Assembly (NCBI GenBank): GCA_027306505.1 | Contig: DAHUZP010000035.1 | Span: forward strand, 1 to 33,224 | DNA: 33,224 nucleotides | Origin: Thermoplasmata archaeon | Lineage (GTDB): Archaea > Thermoplasmatota > Thermoplasmata > Lutacidiplasmatales > UBA184 | Direction: 5' to 3' | In this document: positions 7,350 to 14,875 of the stretch, piece after piece | Layout of the letters: the number at the start of each line of letters is the position of its first letter | Position numbering within the stretch: the stretch's first letter is position 1 | Notes under the pieces: model-generated | Database searches by the model: none | Told to the model about the DNA's origin: nothing | The model's input: only the letters and a program-made list of their open reading frames with translations | Position numbers and translations under genes: made by a program

Positions 7350-8924
7350 TTGCTAGACCCTACGACCCGATTCATCGTAGACCTCTTTCTTCTGCTAGGG
7401 GGCTCGGTCATCGCGGGCGAGCTCGCGACCCGCCTGGGCCAGCCGGCCCTCGTTGGGCAGCTCTTGGCTGGCGTCGTGCTCGGCCCGACGCTCTTCGGAT
7501 CGACCTCGTACGGCGTTGACGTTGGGCTCGGCTCGCTCTCGTCGATGATGACCTCGCTCCAGTTGCTCGCGACGATCTTCATCCTGTTCATGGCTGGTCT
7601 CGAGGTCGTACCCGAGCAGCTCTACCGGATGCCCGCCCTCACCGTCGTGATGGGGGTCTGCGTGTTCATCATCCCGTTCCTAGTGAGCGCGAGCGTCGTC
7701 CCGCTGGTGATCCACGGCATCTCTGCCACGACCTCGCTCTACGTGGCGCTCACGCTCTCGATCACCGCACTCCCCGTGATGGGGATCATGCTCCACGAGT
7801 TCGGACTGGTGGGTTCGAAGATGGGAACGCTGCTGATGAACGTGGCGCTCATCAACGAGCTCACGGCGGTGACCGTCTTCGCCATCCTCTACCGGTTGGG
7901 CTCCGGAGGGACCGCGGGATACATCGGTGCGGCGATCGCCGCCCTGTCGGTCGCGCTGTTCATCTCGATCATGCTGACGATCCACATGCTCCTGCGCGTC
8001 CTGAGGGAGGCCCACCTCTGGGAGCCCCTCCAGTCCGCGTTCGCCCGCACGTGGAGGTCGAAGCAGGGGAACTTCGCCCTCCTGATGGTCATGCTCGTCG
8101 GCTCCACGCTCCTATCGCAGTACCTCGGGCTCACCTACGTGGCCGGGGCGTTCTACGCGGGGATCTTGGTCACTCGCCAGAACACCGGTGAGGCGGCGCA
8201 TCGCGCGATCAGCCAGATCTTCGATACCATGACGTGGGGCTTCTTTGTTCCACTGTTCTTCGCCTTCGTAGGTGTGGAGATGAACCTCCGCGAACTGTTC
8301 TCTCCCATCTCGGTGTTGGCCACCTTCGGCGCGCTCCTGGCCGTGGGCATCGTCGCCAAGGTCGTGGTGGGGGCCGGATTCGCCAGGCTCCATGGCTGGA
8401 GAGATTCGGACGCGCTGGCGATAGGGTACATGGTCGGGAGCCGCGGTGCGGTCGAGCTTGCGATGGCCACGATCCTCTTCCAATCCGGCCTCATCAACAC
8501 CACGATCTTCACGCTCATCGCTTCGGTGGGCCTCGTCACGACCATCGTCGCCCCCATCGGTGCCCTGAGGTCGTGGCTCTCCGATCCGAAGAGCCGCGCC
8601 GAGCTCTACGCCCGGGTCCCGTCCCTCTCGGGAGCGACCAGCCCTTCCCGGCGGCTCCAGCCACCCATGGACTGGGAGGAAATGCGCCGACTCTACTACC
8701 GGGAGCCTACCCCCTTGGCTTCCGATGCCTTCCCGGAGCGGGCCGGCCCGACCCCCTCACCCACCGCCACCCCCCCGGCCGATCGCACAGGCCCGGGAAG
8801 TGCGCCGACAACGGCGGAAACGCCCGCTCCCTCTTCCATTCCCCTGCCTTCGGTGGCCCGCCCACCCCTGCCGGACCGGACTCAGCGCCGCGGGGCCCCG
8901 GTCGACCGCTCCTCCGACGAGTAG
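7350..8924 (+). CDS. CPA2-family cation/proton antiporter (KefB/NapA type)
   Basis: This 524-residue polytopic membrane protein has about 12 hydrophobic segments. The family signature near the N-terminus is clear: ELATRLGQPALVGQLLAGVV followed by LGPTLFG. It exchanges monovalent cations for protons, or moves K+, across the cytoplasmic membrane. The transport-site motif, usually IDD or ND in TM5, appears to read INE (Asn169-Glu170 in NVALINELTAV), an unusual pair. The hydrophobic domain ends near residue 410. A Pro/Ala/Ser-rich, probably disordered tail of about 110 residues follows, with no RCK/TrkA nucleotide-binding domain. The TTG at 7350 was chosen because GGAAAGGAA lies just upstream and TTTAAA lies at 7307; the open frame itself extends back to 7203 with Arg-rich, unconserved residues. 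Confidence 0.88.
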   Translation: MLDPTTRFIVDLFLLLGGSVIAGELATRLGQPALVGQLLAGVVLGPTLFGSTSYGVDVGLGSLSSMMTSLQLLATIFILFMAGLEVVPEQLYRMPALTVVMGVCVFIIPFLVSASVVPLVIHGISATTSLYVALTLSITALPVMGIMLHEFGLVGSKMGTLLMNVALINELTAVTVFAILYRLGSGGTAGYIGAAIAALSVALFISIMLTIHMLLRVLREAHLWEPLQSAFARTWRSKQGNFALLMVMLVGSTLLSQYLGLTYVAGAFYAGILVTRQNTGEAAHRAISQIFDTMTWGFFVPLFFAFVGVEMNLRELFSPISVLATFGALLAVGIVAKVVVGAGFARLHGWRDSDALAIGYMVGSRGAVELAMATILFQSGLINTTIFTLIASVGLVTTIVAPIGALRSWLSDPKSRAELYARVPSLSGATSPSRRLQPPMDWEEMRRLYYREPTPLASDAFPERAGPTPSPTATPPADRTGPGSAPTTAETPAPSSIPLPSVARPPLPDRTQRRGAPVDRSSDE

Positions 8925-9439
8925 GGGTGCCCGCCCCGCTCCCGGAGCGACCGCCCCCCCCCTTAGGTTCGGTGGCCCCTCCCCCCCGAGCTCGAGCCAT
9001 AGGGGACCCGCACGAGGCCCCCGGCCGCGCTCCGACCCGATCTGGACGGGGGAAGGTCTGCGGGTGCTGTTCACGTCCGTGAGGGGCACCGGGACCCCGT
9101 GGAACAGCAGCGGCGTGGAAGGGGAGATGAGGAAGGTGGCGGTGAACCGGAACAACAGCGGAGGCCGCAAGACGGAGACCGGAGGGTGGGTCTTCGAGCG
9201 GGTCCTGGCGGTGTGGAGGGCCGACCAGAGGCGGGGTCTCCGGTTCTGGGTCGTGGTGATGCAGAAGCTGGGGGCGGTTCAGCCCGGGAGAGGCCCGCCG
9301 TCAGCCGGTCCGGGAAGCCGAGCTCTTACGGTCCGCGGCGGGGCTTGTCCTTGTACAGATGACCCGTCCAGGCGGGGTGAAGGCACCGAACTATGGAGGG
9401 AAGTGAACGGCGTAGGCTTTATCGTCCGAAATCCGTAGG
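8925..9439. other. Intergenic region upstream of the KaiC-like operon
   Basis: In these 515 bp an open frame from ATG 9127 (MRKVAVNRNNSGG) runs to 9438, through the promoter of the next operon, and looks like none of the families I know. Other frames are G/R/P-rich artefacts of GC-rich DNA. A region of mixed composition around 9300-9380 could be a 5' regulatory region or an RNA, but RNase P and SRP RNA signatures were looked for and not found. Confidence 0.4.
9416..9423 (+). promoter_or_regulatory. TATA-like box of the KaiC-like operon
   Basis: GCTTTATC is centred about 20 nt ahead of the ATG at 9440. That is a little closer than the usual 26 nt but still consistent with a leaderless or nearly leaderless mRNA. 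The three genes that follow have no other evident promoter between them. Confidence 0.45.
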
Positions 9440-10216
9440 ATGAGCGTGGTCGGACCCTCTGCATCCACGTCGGTCCAAGTGGAGCGATGCAGGACCGGCA
9501 TTGAAGGTCTCGACAACGTGCTCGACGGGGGCATCCCTCGCGGGAACACCGTCCTCATCTCGGGAAGCTGTGGCACGGGCAAGACGACGCTGAGCCTGGA
9601 GTACCTTGTCCGGGGGGCCCAGGTGCACGAGCGGGGGCTCTTCCTCTCGGTCACGGAAGCTTCCCACAAGATCCAGCAGAACCTGGCGACCTTCGACTTC
9701 TTCGACAAGCGCCTCGTGGACGACGGGACCCTCACGTTCATCGACGTGCCCGTCCTCTACGAGAAGCTCGGCCTCTCCAAGCAGGAGATGACCACCGAGG
9801 ACATCGACCTCTTCGTCGGCGCCGTCGCACGGCTCGCTTCTGACCTCAAGGTGCAGCGTCTCGTGATGGACTCGATCACGTCGGTCTGCTACCGCATCCG
9901 GCACGAGGAGGAGATCCGCGACCTCATCCTGAAGCTCGGGAAGAGCCTCTCCGACATCTCGTGCACCACCCTCTTGGTGAGCGAGATCGGTCCGCAGGAG
10001 AACCGCTACTCCCTCTACGGGGTGGAAGAGGCCATCGCCGACGGGGTCATCCTCCTGGGCAACGTCCAGCGACGCGGGGACCTGCTCCGCACGCTAAAGA
10101 TCATCAAGATGCGTGGCACGACCCACTCGCGGGCGCAGTACGTGCTCGACCTCACGCCCCTGGGTGTGCTCCTCGCGCCGTACCTCAAGGGCGGTCGCGG
10201 TTGGGAGGCGGCCTGA
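9440..10216 (+). CDS. KaiC/RadA-like RecA-superfamily ATPase, intact P-loop (first of triad)
   Basis: This single-domain KaiC-like ATPase has 258 residues. TGIEGLDNVLDGGIPRGNTV (residues 19-38) is the classic KaiC/Rad55 opening. Walker A is GSCGTGKTT at 42-50 with Lys48, and the Walker B-like strand is QRLVMDSITS. A KaiC-type KIIKMRGTTHS segment near the C-terminus contributes to ATP binding across subunits in this family. Such proteins form hexameric or filament-like ATPases used in signalling, archaellum assembly (ArlH) or recombination. The next gene starts 1 nt after this stop, and a third relative overlaps that one, so the three are surely co-transcribed. No archaellum, chemotaxis or Kai partner gene is in the window. 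The ATPase fold is firm; the process served is unknown. Confidence 0.9.
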   Translation: MSVVGPSASTSVQVERCRTGIEGLDNVLDGGIPRGNTVLISGSCGTGKTTLSLEYLVRGAQVHERGLFLSVTEASHKIQQNLATFDFFDKRLVDDGTLTFIDVPVLYEKLGLSKQEMTTEDIDLFVGAVARLASDLKVQRLVMDSITSVCYRIRHEEEIRDLILKLGKSLSDISCTTLLVSEIGPQENRYSLYGVEEAIADGVILLGNVQRRGDLLRTLKIIKMRGTTHSRAQYVLDLTPLGVLLAPYLKGGRGWEAA

Positions 10217-10217
10217 G

Positions 10218-10826
10218 ATGCCGAACGTCGCTCCCGGAGAGATCGCGGAGAGGCTGCGGGCCCTGCCCGAGGGCTCGGGCGTCGCGATGAAGCTGGGGGC
10301 GACGGACTACGCCGGCAACTACCTGCAGTTCCTGGCCGCTACGCTGCGCGACTTCGGGATGGAAGCGAACGCCTACACCATCTACGTCTCGGTCACGAAC
10401 CCCTGCATCCTGGTGAACTCCCTCCTGGCCTCCCTGGAGATCCCCTCGGACCGGGTCTTCTTCGTGGACGTGATCAGCCAGACGATGATGTCCAGCCTGA
10501 CCAAGCTTCCCAACGCGAGCTACGTGGAGAGCCCCACGATGCTCGAGAACGTGATGCTCCGGGTGGAGTACTTCCTACGCAAGAACACCGCGACGCGCCG
10601 GATCGTGATCATTGACTCCGTGAACTCCCTCGCTATCCACAACGACCCCGCGATCCTCTCCGAGTTCTTCCACATCATGGTGAACAATCTCAAGTCGCGA
10701 GGGATCACGACGGTCATCCTGGCCGTCGCCGAAGAGACCAACCCGGAACTCGAGAACCTCCTTTCTTTTGTCTGCGATGACACTATCCAGCTTGGGGTAG
10801 CGGAGACCGAGCCGAAGGGTGCATGA
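10218..10826 (+). CDS. KaiC-like RecA-fold protein without Walker A (second of triad)
   Basis: This 202-residue protein follows the KaiC fold plan but has lost the nucleotide-binding loop. Where the P-loop should be, it reads MKLGATDYAGNYLQF, with no GxxGxGKT. Later strands are preserved, including the Walker B-like RRIVIIDSVNSLAIH and the ILAVAEETNPELENLLSFVC segment. It also lacks the N-terminal TGxxxLDxxLxGG segment of its upstream neighbour. ATG at 10218 lies 1 nt after the first gene's stop (TGAGATG), and its own stop overlaps the next start (ATGA). It is probably a structural or regulatory partner that assembles with the first protein. Assignment as a degenerate KaiC paralogue rests on fold-level pattern and operon context. 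Confidence 0.78.
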   Translation: MPNVAPGEIAERLRALPEGSGVAMKLGATDYAGNYLQFLAATLRDFGMEANAYTIYVSVTNPCILVNSLLASLEIPSDRVFFVDVISQTMMSSLTKLPNASYVESPTMLENVMLRVEYFLRKNTATRRIVIIDSVNSLAIHNDPAILSEFFHIMVNNLKSRGITTVILAVAEETNPELENLLSFVCDDTIQLGVAETEPKGA

Positions 10827-11629
10827 GCCGTCCTCCCCCGACGCCATCCTCGAAGGCGGCCGCGGCGGGCCCGGCCCAGCCCGCGGAGGCGCCCCGTGAC
10901 CCGATCTTCGGCATCCCGGAGGTGGATGCGATGCTTGCTGGCCAGCTCCCAAAAGGGTGGCTCTCGATCCTCACCGGCCCCCCCGGGAGCGGTATCGAGA
11001 TCCTCGCGAAGCAGTTCGCCCAGGCGGCCGGCGCCCGGGAGACGGTCACCTACTACACGACAAGCGAGCGCACGGAGGACATCCGCCGGGCCATGCGGGA
11101 CTTCTCCTGGCGGGACGACCTGCGCATCGTGAACCTCTCCGACGACTACCACGACACCGTCCTCTCCCGTGACCTCGAGGTGAGCCGCTTCCGGGAGAAG
11201 GGCATCTCCCCCCAGGAGATCGCCCAGTTCCGGCTCGAGAAGCTCGAGGCCCCCCCGGTCAACTTCGTGACCCGGATGCTGGTCGAGCTGGCCGCGCTCG
11301 ACAAGCCCTTCCGGCTCATCATCGATTCCCTCGACTTCTTCTTGGAGCAGGCGAAACCGAGCGCCGTGGTCTCCCTGGTGCGCCAGATCCGCTACCGAGC
11401 CCAACGCGTGGGAGGCTTCGCGCTCCTCACCCTCCACCCCGGCATCCACGAGCCTCGGACGGTCGGTATCCTGGACGACGTCGCGGACCTGCTCCTGGAC
11501 ATCGAGATCTCCAAGGAGCACATGCAGTTCCTCCACCACCTCACGATCCGCAAGGTCCGCAACCACCCCGAGCGGACCGGCTCGGTCAAGATCACGGTCG
11601 GGGAGAAGGGCGTCTCGAGCGCTCCTTAG
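10823..11629 (+). CDS. KaiC-like RecA-fold protein with degenerate Walker A (third of triad)
   Basis: This protein has 268 residues. After a Pro/Ala-rich N-terminal 25 residues comes PIFGIPEVDAMLAGQLPKGW, the KaiC-style opening. The P-loop position reads LTGPPGSGIEILAKQF: glycines 52, 55 and 57 are kept, but the invariant Lys is Ile58 and the following Thr/Ser is Glu59, so ATP hydrolysis is unlikely. The Walker B-like strand is FRLIIDSLDFFL. The start overlaps the stop of the second gene by 4 nt (ATGA), implying translational coupling. Together the three proteins look like one active and two inactive subunits of a hetero-oligomer. Similar short KaiC-like paralogues are scattered through archaea, but I do not recognise a named system for this set. 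Confidence 0.82.
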   Translation: MSRPPPTPSSKAAAAGPAQPAEAPRDPIFGIPEVDAMLAGQLPKGWLSILTGPPGSGIEILAKQFAQAAGARETVTYYTTSERTEDIRRAMRDFSWRDDLRIVNLSDDYHDTVLSRDLEVSRFREKGISPQEIAQFRLEKLEAPPVNFVTRMLVELAALDKPFRLIIDSLDFFLEQAKPSAVVSLVRQIRYRAQRVGGFALLTLHPGIHEPRTVGILDDVADLLLDIEISKEHMQFLHHLTIRKVRNHPERTGSVKITVGEKGVSSAP

Positions 11630-11659
11630 GAGAGGTGCCCGGGCCCCGGCGGCGAGGGG

Positions 11660-11666
11660 CTTATGG
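11660..11666 (+). promoter_or_regulatory. TATA-like box of the esterase gene
   Basis: CTTATGG is centred 26 nt ahead of a GTG at 11689, the expected distance for a leaderless transcript. This argues for that start over the upstream in-frame codon at 11635, which precedes the box. Confidence 0.5.
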
Positions 11667-11688
11667 CCTTCCTCCCTGCTGCCGGGAC

Positions 11689-12756
11689 GTGACGGCGCCC
11701 CGAGTACGGCCGAACGGCCTGCCTCGCTCCCCGCTCGCGTTCCCACCACCCATATCCGGCTCGCTGTGGGTGGAGCCCATCCGAAGCCGCGTCCTAGAGG
11801 GGAACCCGTGGGGGGACCCCACCGAGCGGCGGACCGCCTGCTACCTTCCTCCCTCCGGCCGCACCGAGGGCCTTCCCCTGCTGGTCCTCCTCGCCGGGTA
11901 CACCGGGGCGGGATGGATGCAGTTCCGGGAAGGGGGCTACCTCCAGGAAGCGCTCCACCAGCGGATCGACCGCATGATGCGCACGGGAGCCTGCGGCGAG
12001 GCGGTGATCGTCGCGCCCGACTGCCTCACCAAGCTAGGGGGCAGCCAGTACGTCAACTCCAGCGCGACGGGTCGCTACGCGGACCACATCGTCCAAGAGG
12101 TGGTGCCCTGGGCTCGAGAGCGCTTCCATACCGACCTCACCGGAGTGCTGGGGCAGTCGAGCGGGGGGTTCGGGGCCCTTCACCTCGCCTTCGAGCACCC
12201 CGAGGTCTTCTCCGCCGTAGGCTCGAGCTCGGGGGACATGGCCTTCGAGCACTGTTATCTCCCCGATTTCCCCAAGGCGCTGCGCCAGTTCAGGAAGTAC
12301 GGGGGTCCTGAGGAGTTCCTCCGCAAGCTCTTCGAGGAACCCTCCAAGGTGCTCGTCGGTCCGCTCGACCCCTCCGGCGCCGCGCTCAACACCCTCGGCA
12401 TGGCCTCCTGCTATTCCCCGATCTCGGAGGAGCCCGGAAGCTTCGAGCTGCCCTTCGACCTCGAGACGGGCCTGCTTCGGTCCGAGGTCTGGGAGCGCTG
12501 GCTCGCCTTCGATCCCCTGAGGAGGGTCCGGACCGATGCCGGGGCTAGGGCCCTGGCTGGGCTGCGGCGCCTGCACATCACCGCCTCCACCCCCGACGAG
12601 TGGGCCCTGGACGTCGGGGCACGTGGGTTCGCTGCGGAGGCCCGGGCGCGCGAGGTCCCCGTCCTGCACGAGGAGCTGGAAGGCGGGCACTTCCAGAGCG
12701 GCCCCCGCTACGAGCGGCTCTTCTCCGAGCTCATCTCCGCGCTCCGTCCAGGCTGA
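11689..12756 (+). CDS. Alpha/beta-hydrolase, putative esterase (esterase D type)
   Basis: The 355 residues match the putative-esterase branch of the alpha/beta hydrolases. LPLLVLLAGYTGAGW forms the oxyanion-side strand, LTGVLGQSSGGFGALHLAF carries the nucleophile elbow (Gly-Gln-Ser157-Ser-Gly), and EELEGGHFQSG near the end supplies His334. The protein probably hydrolyses carboxyl ester or thioester bonds; the substrate is unknown. There is no signal peptide or membrane segment, so it is cytoplasmic. GTG 11689 was chosen on promoter spacing, and there is no Shine-Dalgarno sequence. It lies 59 nt after the KaiC-like operon with its own promoter, so it need not share that operon's function. Confidence 0.82.
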   Translation: MTAPRVRPNGLPRSPLAFPPPISGSLWVEPIRSRVLEGNPWGDPTERRTACYLPPSGRTEGLPLLVLLAGYTGAGWMQFREGGYLQEALHQRIDRMMRTGACGEAVIVAPDCLTKLGGSQYVNSSATGRYADHIVQEVVPWARERFHTDLTGVLGQSSGGFGALHLAFEHPEVFSAVGSSSGDMAFEHCYLPDFPKALRQFRKYGGPEEFLRKLFEEPSKVLVGPLDPSGAALNTLGMASCYSPISEEPGSFELPFDLETGLLRSEVWERWLAFDPLRRVRTDAGARALAGLRRLHITASTPDEWALDVGARGFAAEARAREVPVLHEELEGGHFQSGPRYERLFSELISALRPG

Positions 12757-12847
12757 GGCGAAGGTCGAGCGGCGCCGCTCTCCCATCGGTCCGCTGGAAC
12801 CCCGCCCGTGACCGAGAAAGCGGCGCGCCGGTCACCAGGCAAACCGC

Positions 12848-12854
12848 CTTAAAC
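12848..12854 (+). promoter_or_regulatory. TATA box of the PAC2-family gene
   Basis: CTTAAAC in GC-rich surroundings is centred about 36 nt ahead of the ATG at 12887, giving a predicted leader of about 10 nt. The box probably drives the downstream methyltransferase as well. Confidence 0.5.
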
Positions 12855-12886
12855 CGCCCTGTTGTCCGTCAGCCCGAGGCGGGCGG

Positions 12887-13657
12887 ATGCAGGATGTGGT
12901 GGTCCGGTGGGATGAGAAGGTCACGCTCAAGAACCCCATCCTGGTGGAAGGGCTCCCCGGCGTCGGGAACGTGGGGAAGCTCGCCGCGGACTACCTGAAG
13001 GACACGCTGAAGGCGGTCCGGTTCGCGACGCTCCACTCGAAGCTCCTCCCTCCCCAGGTCTACGTGAACGAGGAGGGCCTCATCCGGCTCGTCTCGCACG
13101 AGCTCTACTACTACCGAGCGAGGTCCGGGACCCAGCGGGACCTCATCATCCTGGTCGGCGACTACCAAGGCTCCACCTACGAGGGCCAGTACGAGCTCAC
13201 CGACCAGGTCCTCTCGATCGCGAGCCAGATGGGCGCGAAGGAGTGCTTCACGCTCGCGGGCTTCGCCCAGGGCCATCTGGTCCAGGCGCCCCGGGTGCTC
13301 GGTGCCGCGACCTCGAAGGAGAGGATCGAGGCCATGAAGAAGCTCGGCGTGGTCTTCTCCCGCAAGGACCCGGGCGGGGGCCTGCTCGGAGCGAGCGGGC
13401 TCTTCCTCGGGCTGGGACGCCTCTACGGCATGGAGAGCGTTTGCCTCATGGGGGAGACCTCCGGCTACTTCGTCGATCCCCGCAGCGCCGAGGCCGTCCT
13501 CAAGGTCTTGAGCAAGGCGCTCCACGTCGAGATCGACCTCGCGGCCCTGGAAGGGAAGGCGCAGGAGATCGACCAGATCGCCCAGCGCTTCCGGGAGATG
13601 GAGGCGCGTCCGCCCTCCAGCTCCGAGGCCAAAGAGGACCTGACCTACATCGGGTAG
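12887..13657 (+). CDS. PAC2-family protein, archaeal proteasome-assembly chaperone homologue (PbaB type)
   Basis: This 256-residue PAC2-domain protein has an N-terminal NPILVEGLPGVGNVGKLAAD, the family's defining motif. A conserved IILVGDYQ strand and a central glycine-rich GGGLLGASGLFLGLGRLYGM segment follow, and the C-terminal helix is charged. Archaeal PAC2 proteins (PbaA/PbaB) are ATP-independent chaperones related to eukaryotic PAC1-PAC2; PbaA in particular binds proteasome components. No proteasome subunit gene is in the window. The gene is followed after 20 nt by a MidA-type methyltransferase, and the two probably form an operon. The domain is certain; the exact paralogue is less so. 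Confidence 0.88.
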   Translation: MQDVVVRWDEKVTLKNPILVEGLPGVGNVGKLAADYLKDTLKAVRFATLHSKLLPPQVYVNEEGLIRLVSHELYYYRARSGTQRDLIILVGDYQGSTYEGQYELTDQVLSIASQMGAKECFTLAGFAQGHLVQAPRVLGAATSKERIEAMKKLGVVFSRKDPGGGLLGASGLFLGLGRLYGMESVCLMGETSGYFVDPRSAEAVLKVLSKALHVEIDLAALEGKAQEIDQIAQRFREMEARPPSSSEAKEDLTYIG

Positions 13658-13677
13658 GCCCGAGGCGCGTGGGTCCC

Positions 13678-14823
13678 ATGCCCGAGGACGAGCTCCCGGG
13701 ACCCGACCCGGAGGACCTCACCGATGCCGACGCGTTCTCCGAGGACGAGGACGTCGTCGACACGGAGCTCCGTCAGGTCCTCGCGGAGGCGTTGGCGAAG
13801 AAGGGCGAGCTCCCCTTCTCCGACTTCTTGGAGATTGTGCTCTACCATCCCCGGTGGGGCTACTACACCCGGCGCCGGGAGATCTTCGGGGCCCGGGGGG
13901 ACTTCCAGACCGCCCCACACGTCCACCCGCTGTTCGGGTGGACCATCGCCCGGGCCGTGCAACGGGAGTGGGAGAAGCAGGGTCGGCCGAAGGCCTTCCA
14001 GCTCATCGAGGTGGGACCGGGCTCCGCCTACCTCATGCACGACCTTTGGTCATACCTCCGGCAGTGCGGGCAGGACACCACGGGCTGGAAGGTCGGGCTG
14101 GTGGAGCGCTCCGAGAACCTGCGCAAGATCCAGGAGCAACGGCTGGCGGGTCACGTCGATGCGGAGTGGTACCACGAGATCGGCGAGGTCGGTCCGTTCC
14201 GTGGGGTGGTCGTCGCGAACGAGTTCCTGGACGCGCTGCCCTTCCGCCGGGTCGTGCGCCGGGGAGCCTCCTGGCGAGAGCTCTGCGTCCAGGCGAACGA
14301 CAAGGAGGCCCGCGAGCTCGCCTGGAAGGAGCGCGAGCTTACCGACCCGGAGCTCCTCGGGATCCTCCCCCGGACCGCGCCGCAGGGCACCGTTCTCGAA
14401 TCCTCGCCCTTCGCCGTCGCCTGGACCCGGGCCTTGGCCTCGCAGGTCCAGCGGGGCCTGGTGCTCTTCTTCGACTACGGCGACCTGCAGGAGGAGCTCG
14501 TCACGAACCACCCTGAGGGGACGCTGCAGACCTTCGGCAAGCACCGGGCTGGTCGTGACCCCTTCGAACACCTGGGCAGCCGCGACATCACGGCCTGGGT
14601 CGACTTCTCCTCGATCCTTACGGCGGGGGAGGGGGCCGGGTTCGAGGCGGGGGGCCTGCAGTCGCAGGCCGAGACCCTCTACGAATGGGGCATGACCCAG
14701 GTCGCGGAGGAGCTCGCCCACTCGAAGGGCGAAGGCAGCTTGGAGGCCGTGAAGGCGCGCCTCGCCGCGAAGACCTTCCTCTTCGGCTACTCGACCCACC
14801 GGGTCCTCCAGCTGCGCAAGTGA
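13678..14823 (+). CDS. MidA/NDUFAF7-type SAM-dependent methyltransferase
   Basis: These 381 residues match the SAM-dependent MidA family (mitochondrial NDUFAF7, which methylates an arginine of a complex I subunit). Family landmarks run in order: LPFSDFLEIVLYHPRWGYYT at the N-terminus, GDFQTAPHVHPLFGW, the SAM-binding LIEVGPGSAYLMHDL, VVVANEFLDALPFRR, and LVLFFDYGD. The N-terminal 35 residues are acidic and unconserved. ATG 13678 was preferred; GTG 13669 is 9 nt upstream in frame. The family is mainly bacterial and mitochondrial. Here it may act on an archaeal complex I-like or other protein, but nothing in the neighbourhood names the target. It ends in convergent orientation to the GINS gene. 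Confidence 0.87.
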   Translation: MPEDELPGPDPEDLTDADAFSEDEDVVDTELRQVLAEALAKKGELPFSDFLEIVLYHPRWGYYTRRREIFGARGDFQTAPHVHPLFGWTIARAVQREWEKQGRPKAFQLIEVGPGSAYLMHDLWSYLRQCGQDTTGWKVGLVERSENLRKIQEQRLAGHVDAEWYHEIGEVGPFRGVVVANEFLDALPFRRVVRRGASWRELCVQANDKEARELAWKERELTDPELLGILPRTAPQGTVLESSPFAVAWTRALASQVQRGLVLFFDYGDLQEELVTNHPEGTLQTFGKHRAGRDPFEHLGSRDITAWVDFSSILTAGEGAGFEAGGLQSQAETLYEWGMTQVAEELAHSKGEGSLEAVKARLAAKTFLFGYSTHRVLQLRK

Positions 14824-14875
14824 GGCACCCCCAGGGAGGGGCGAGATCCGGCGAGAGGTCCTTGGGCCTTCCCGA

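Noticed and set aside
9127-9438. 103-codon plus frame upstream of the KaiC-like operon
   Set aside because: It runs through the operon's promoter up to the start codon, has no recognisable motif and lacks a promoter of its own. Kept only as an intergenic note.
8925-9439. Possible structural RNA (RNase P or SRP RNA) in the antiporter-KaiC gap
   Set aside because: The conserved cores of both RNAs were looked for by eye and not found. A covariance-model search would settle it.
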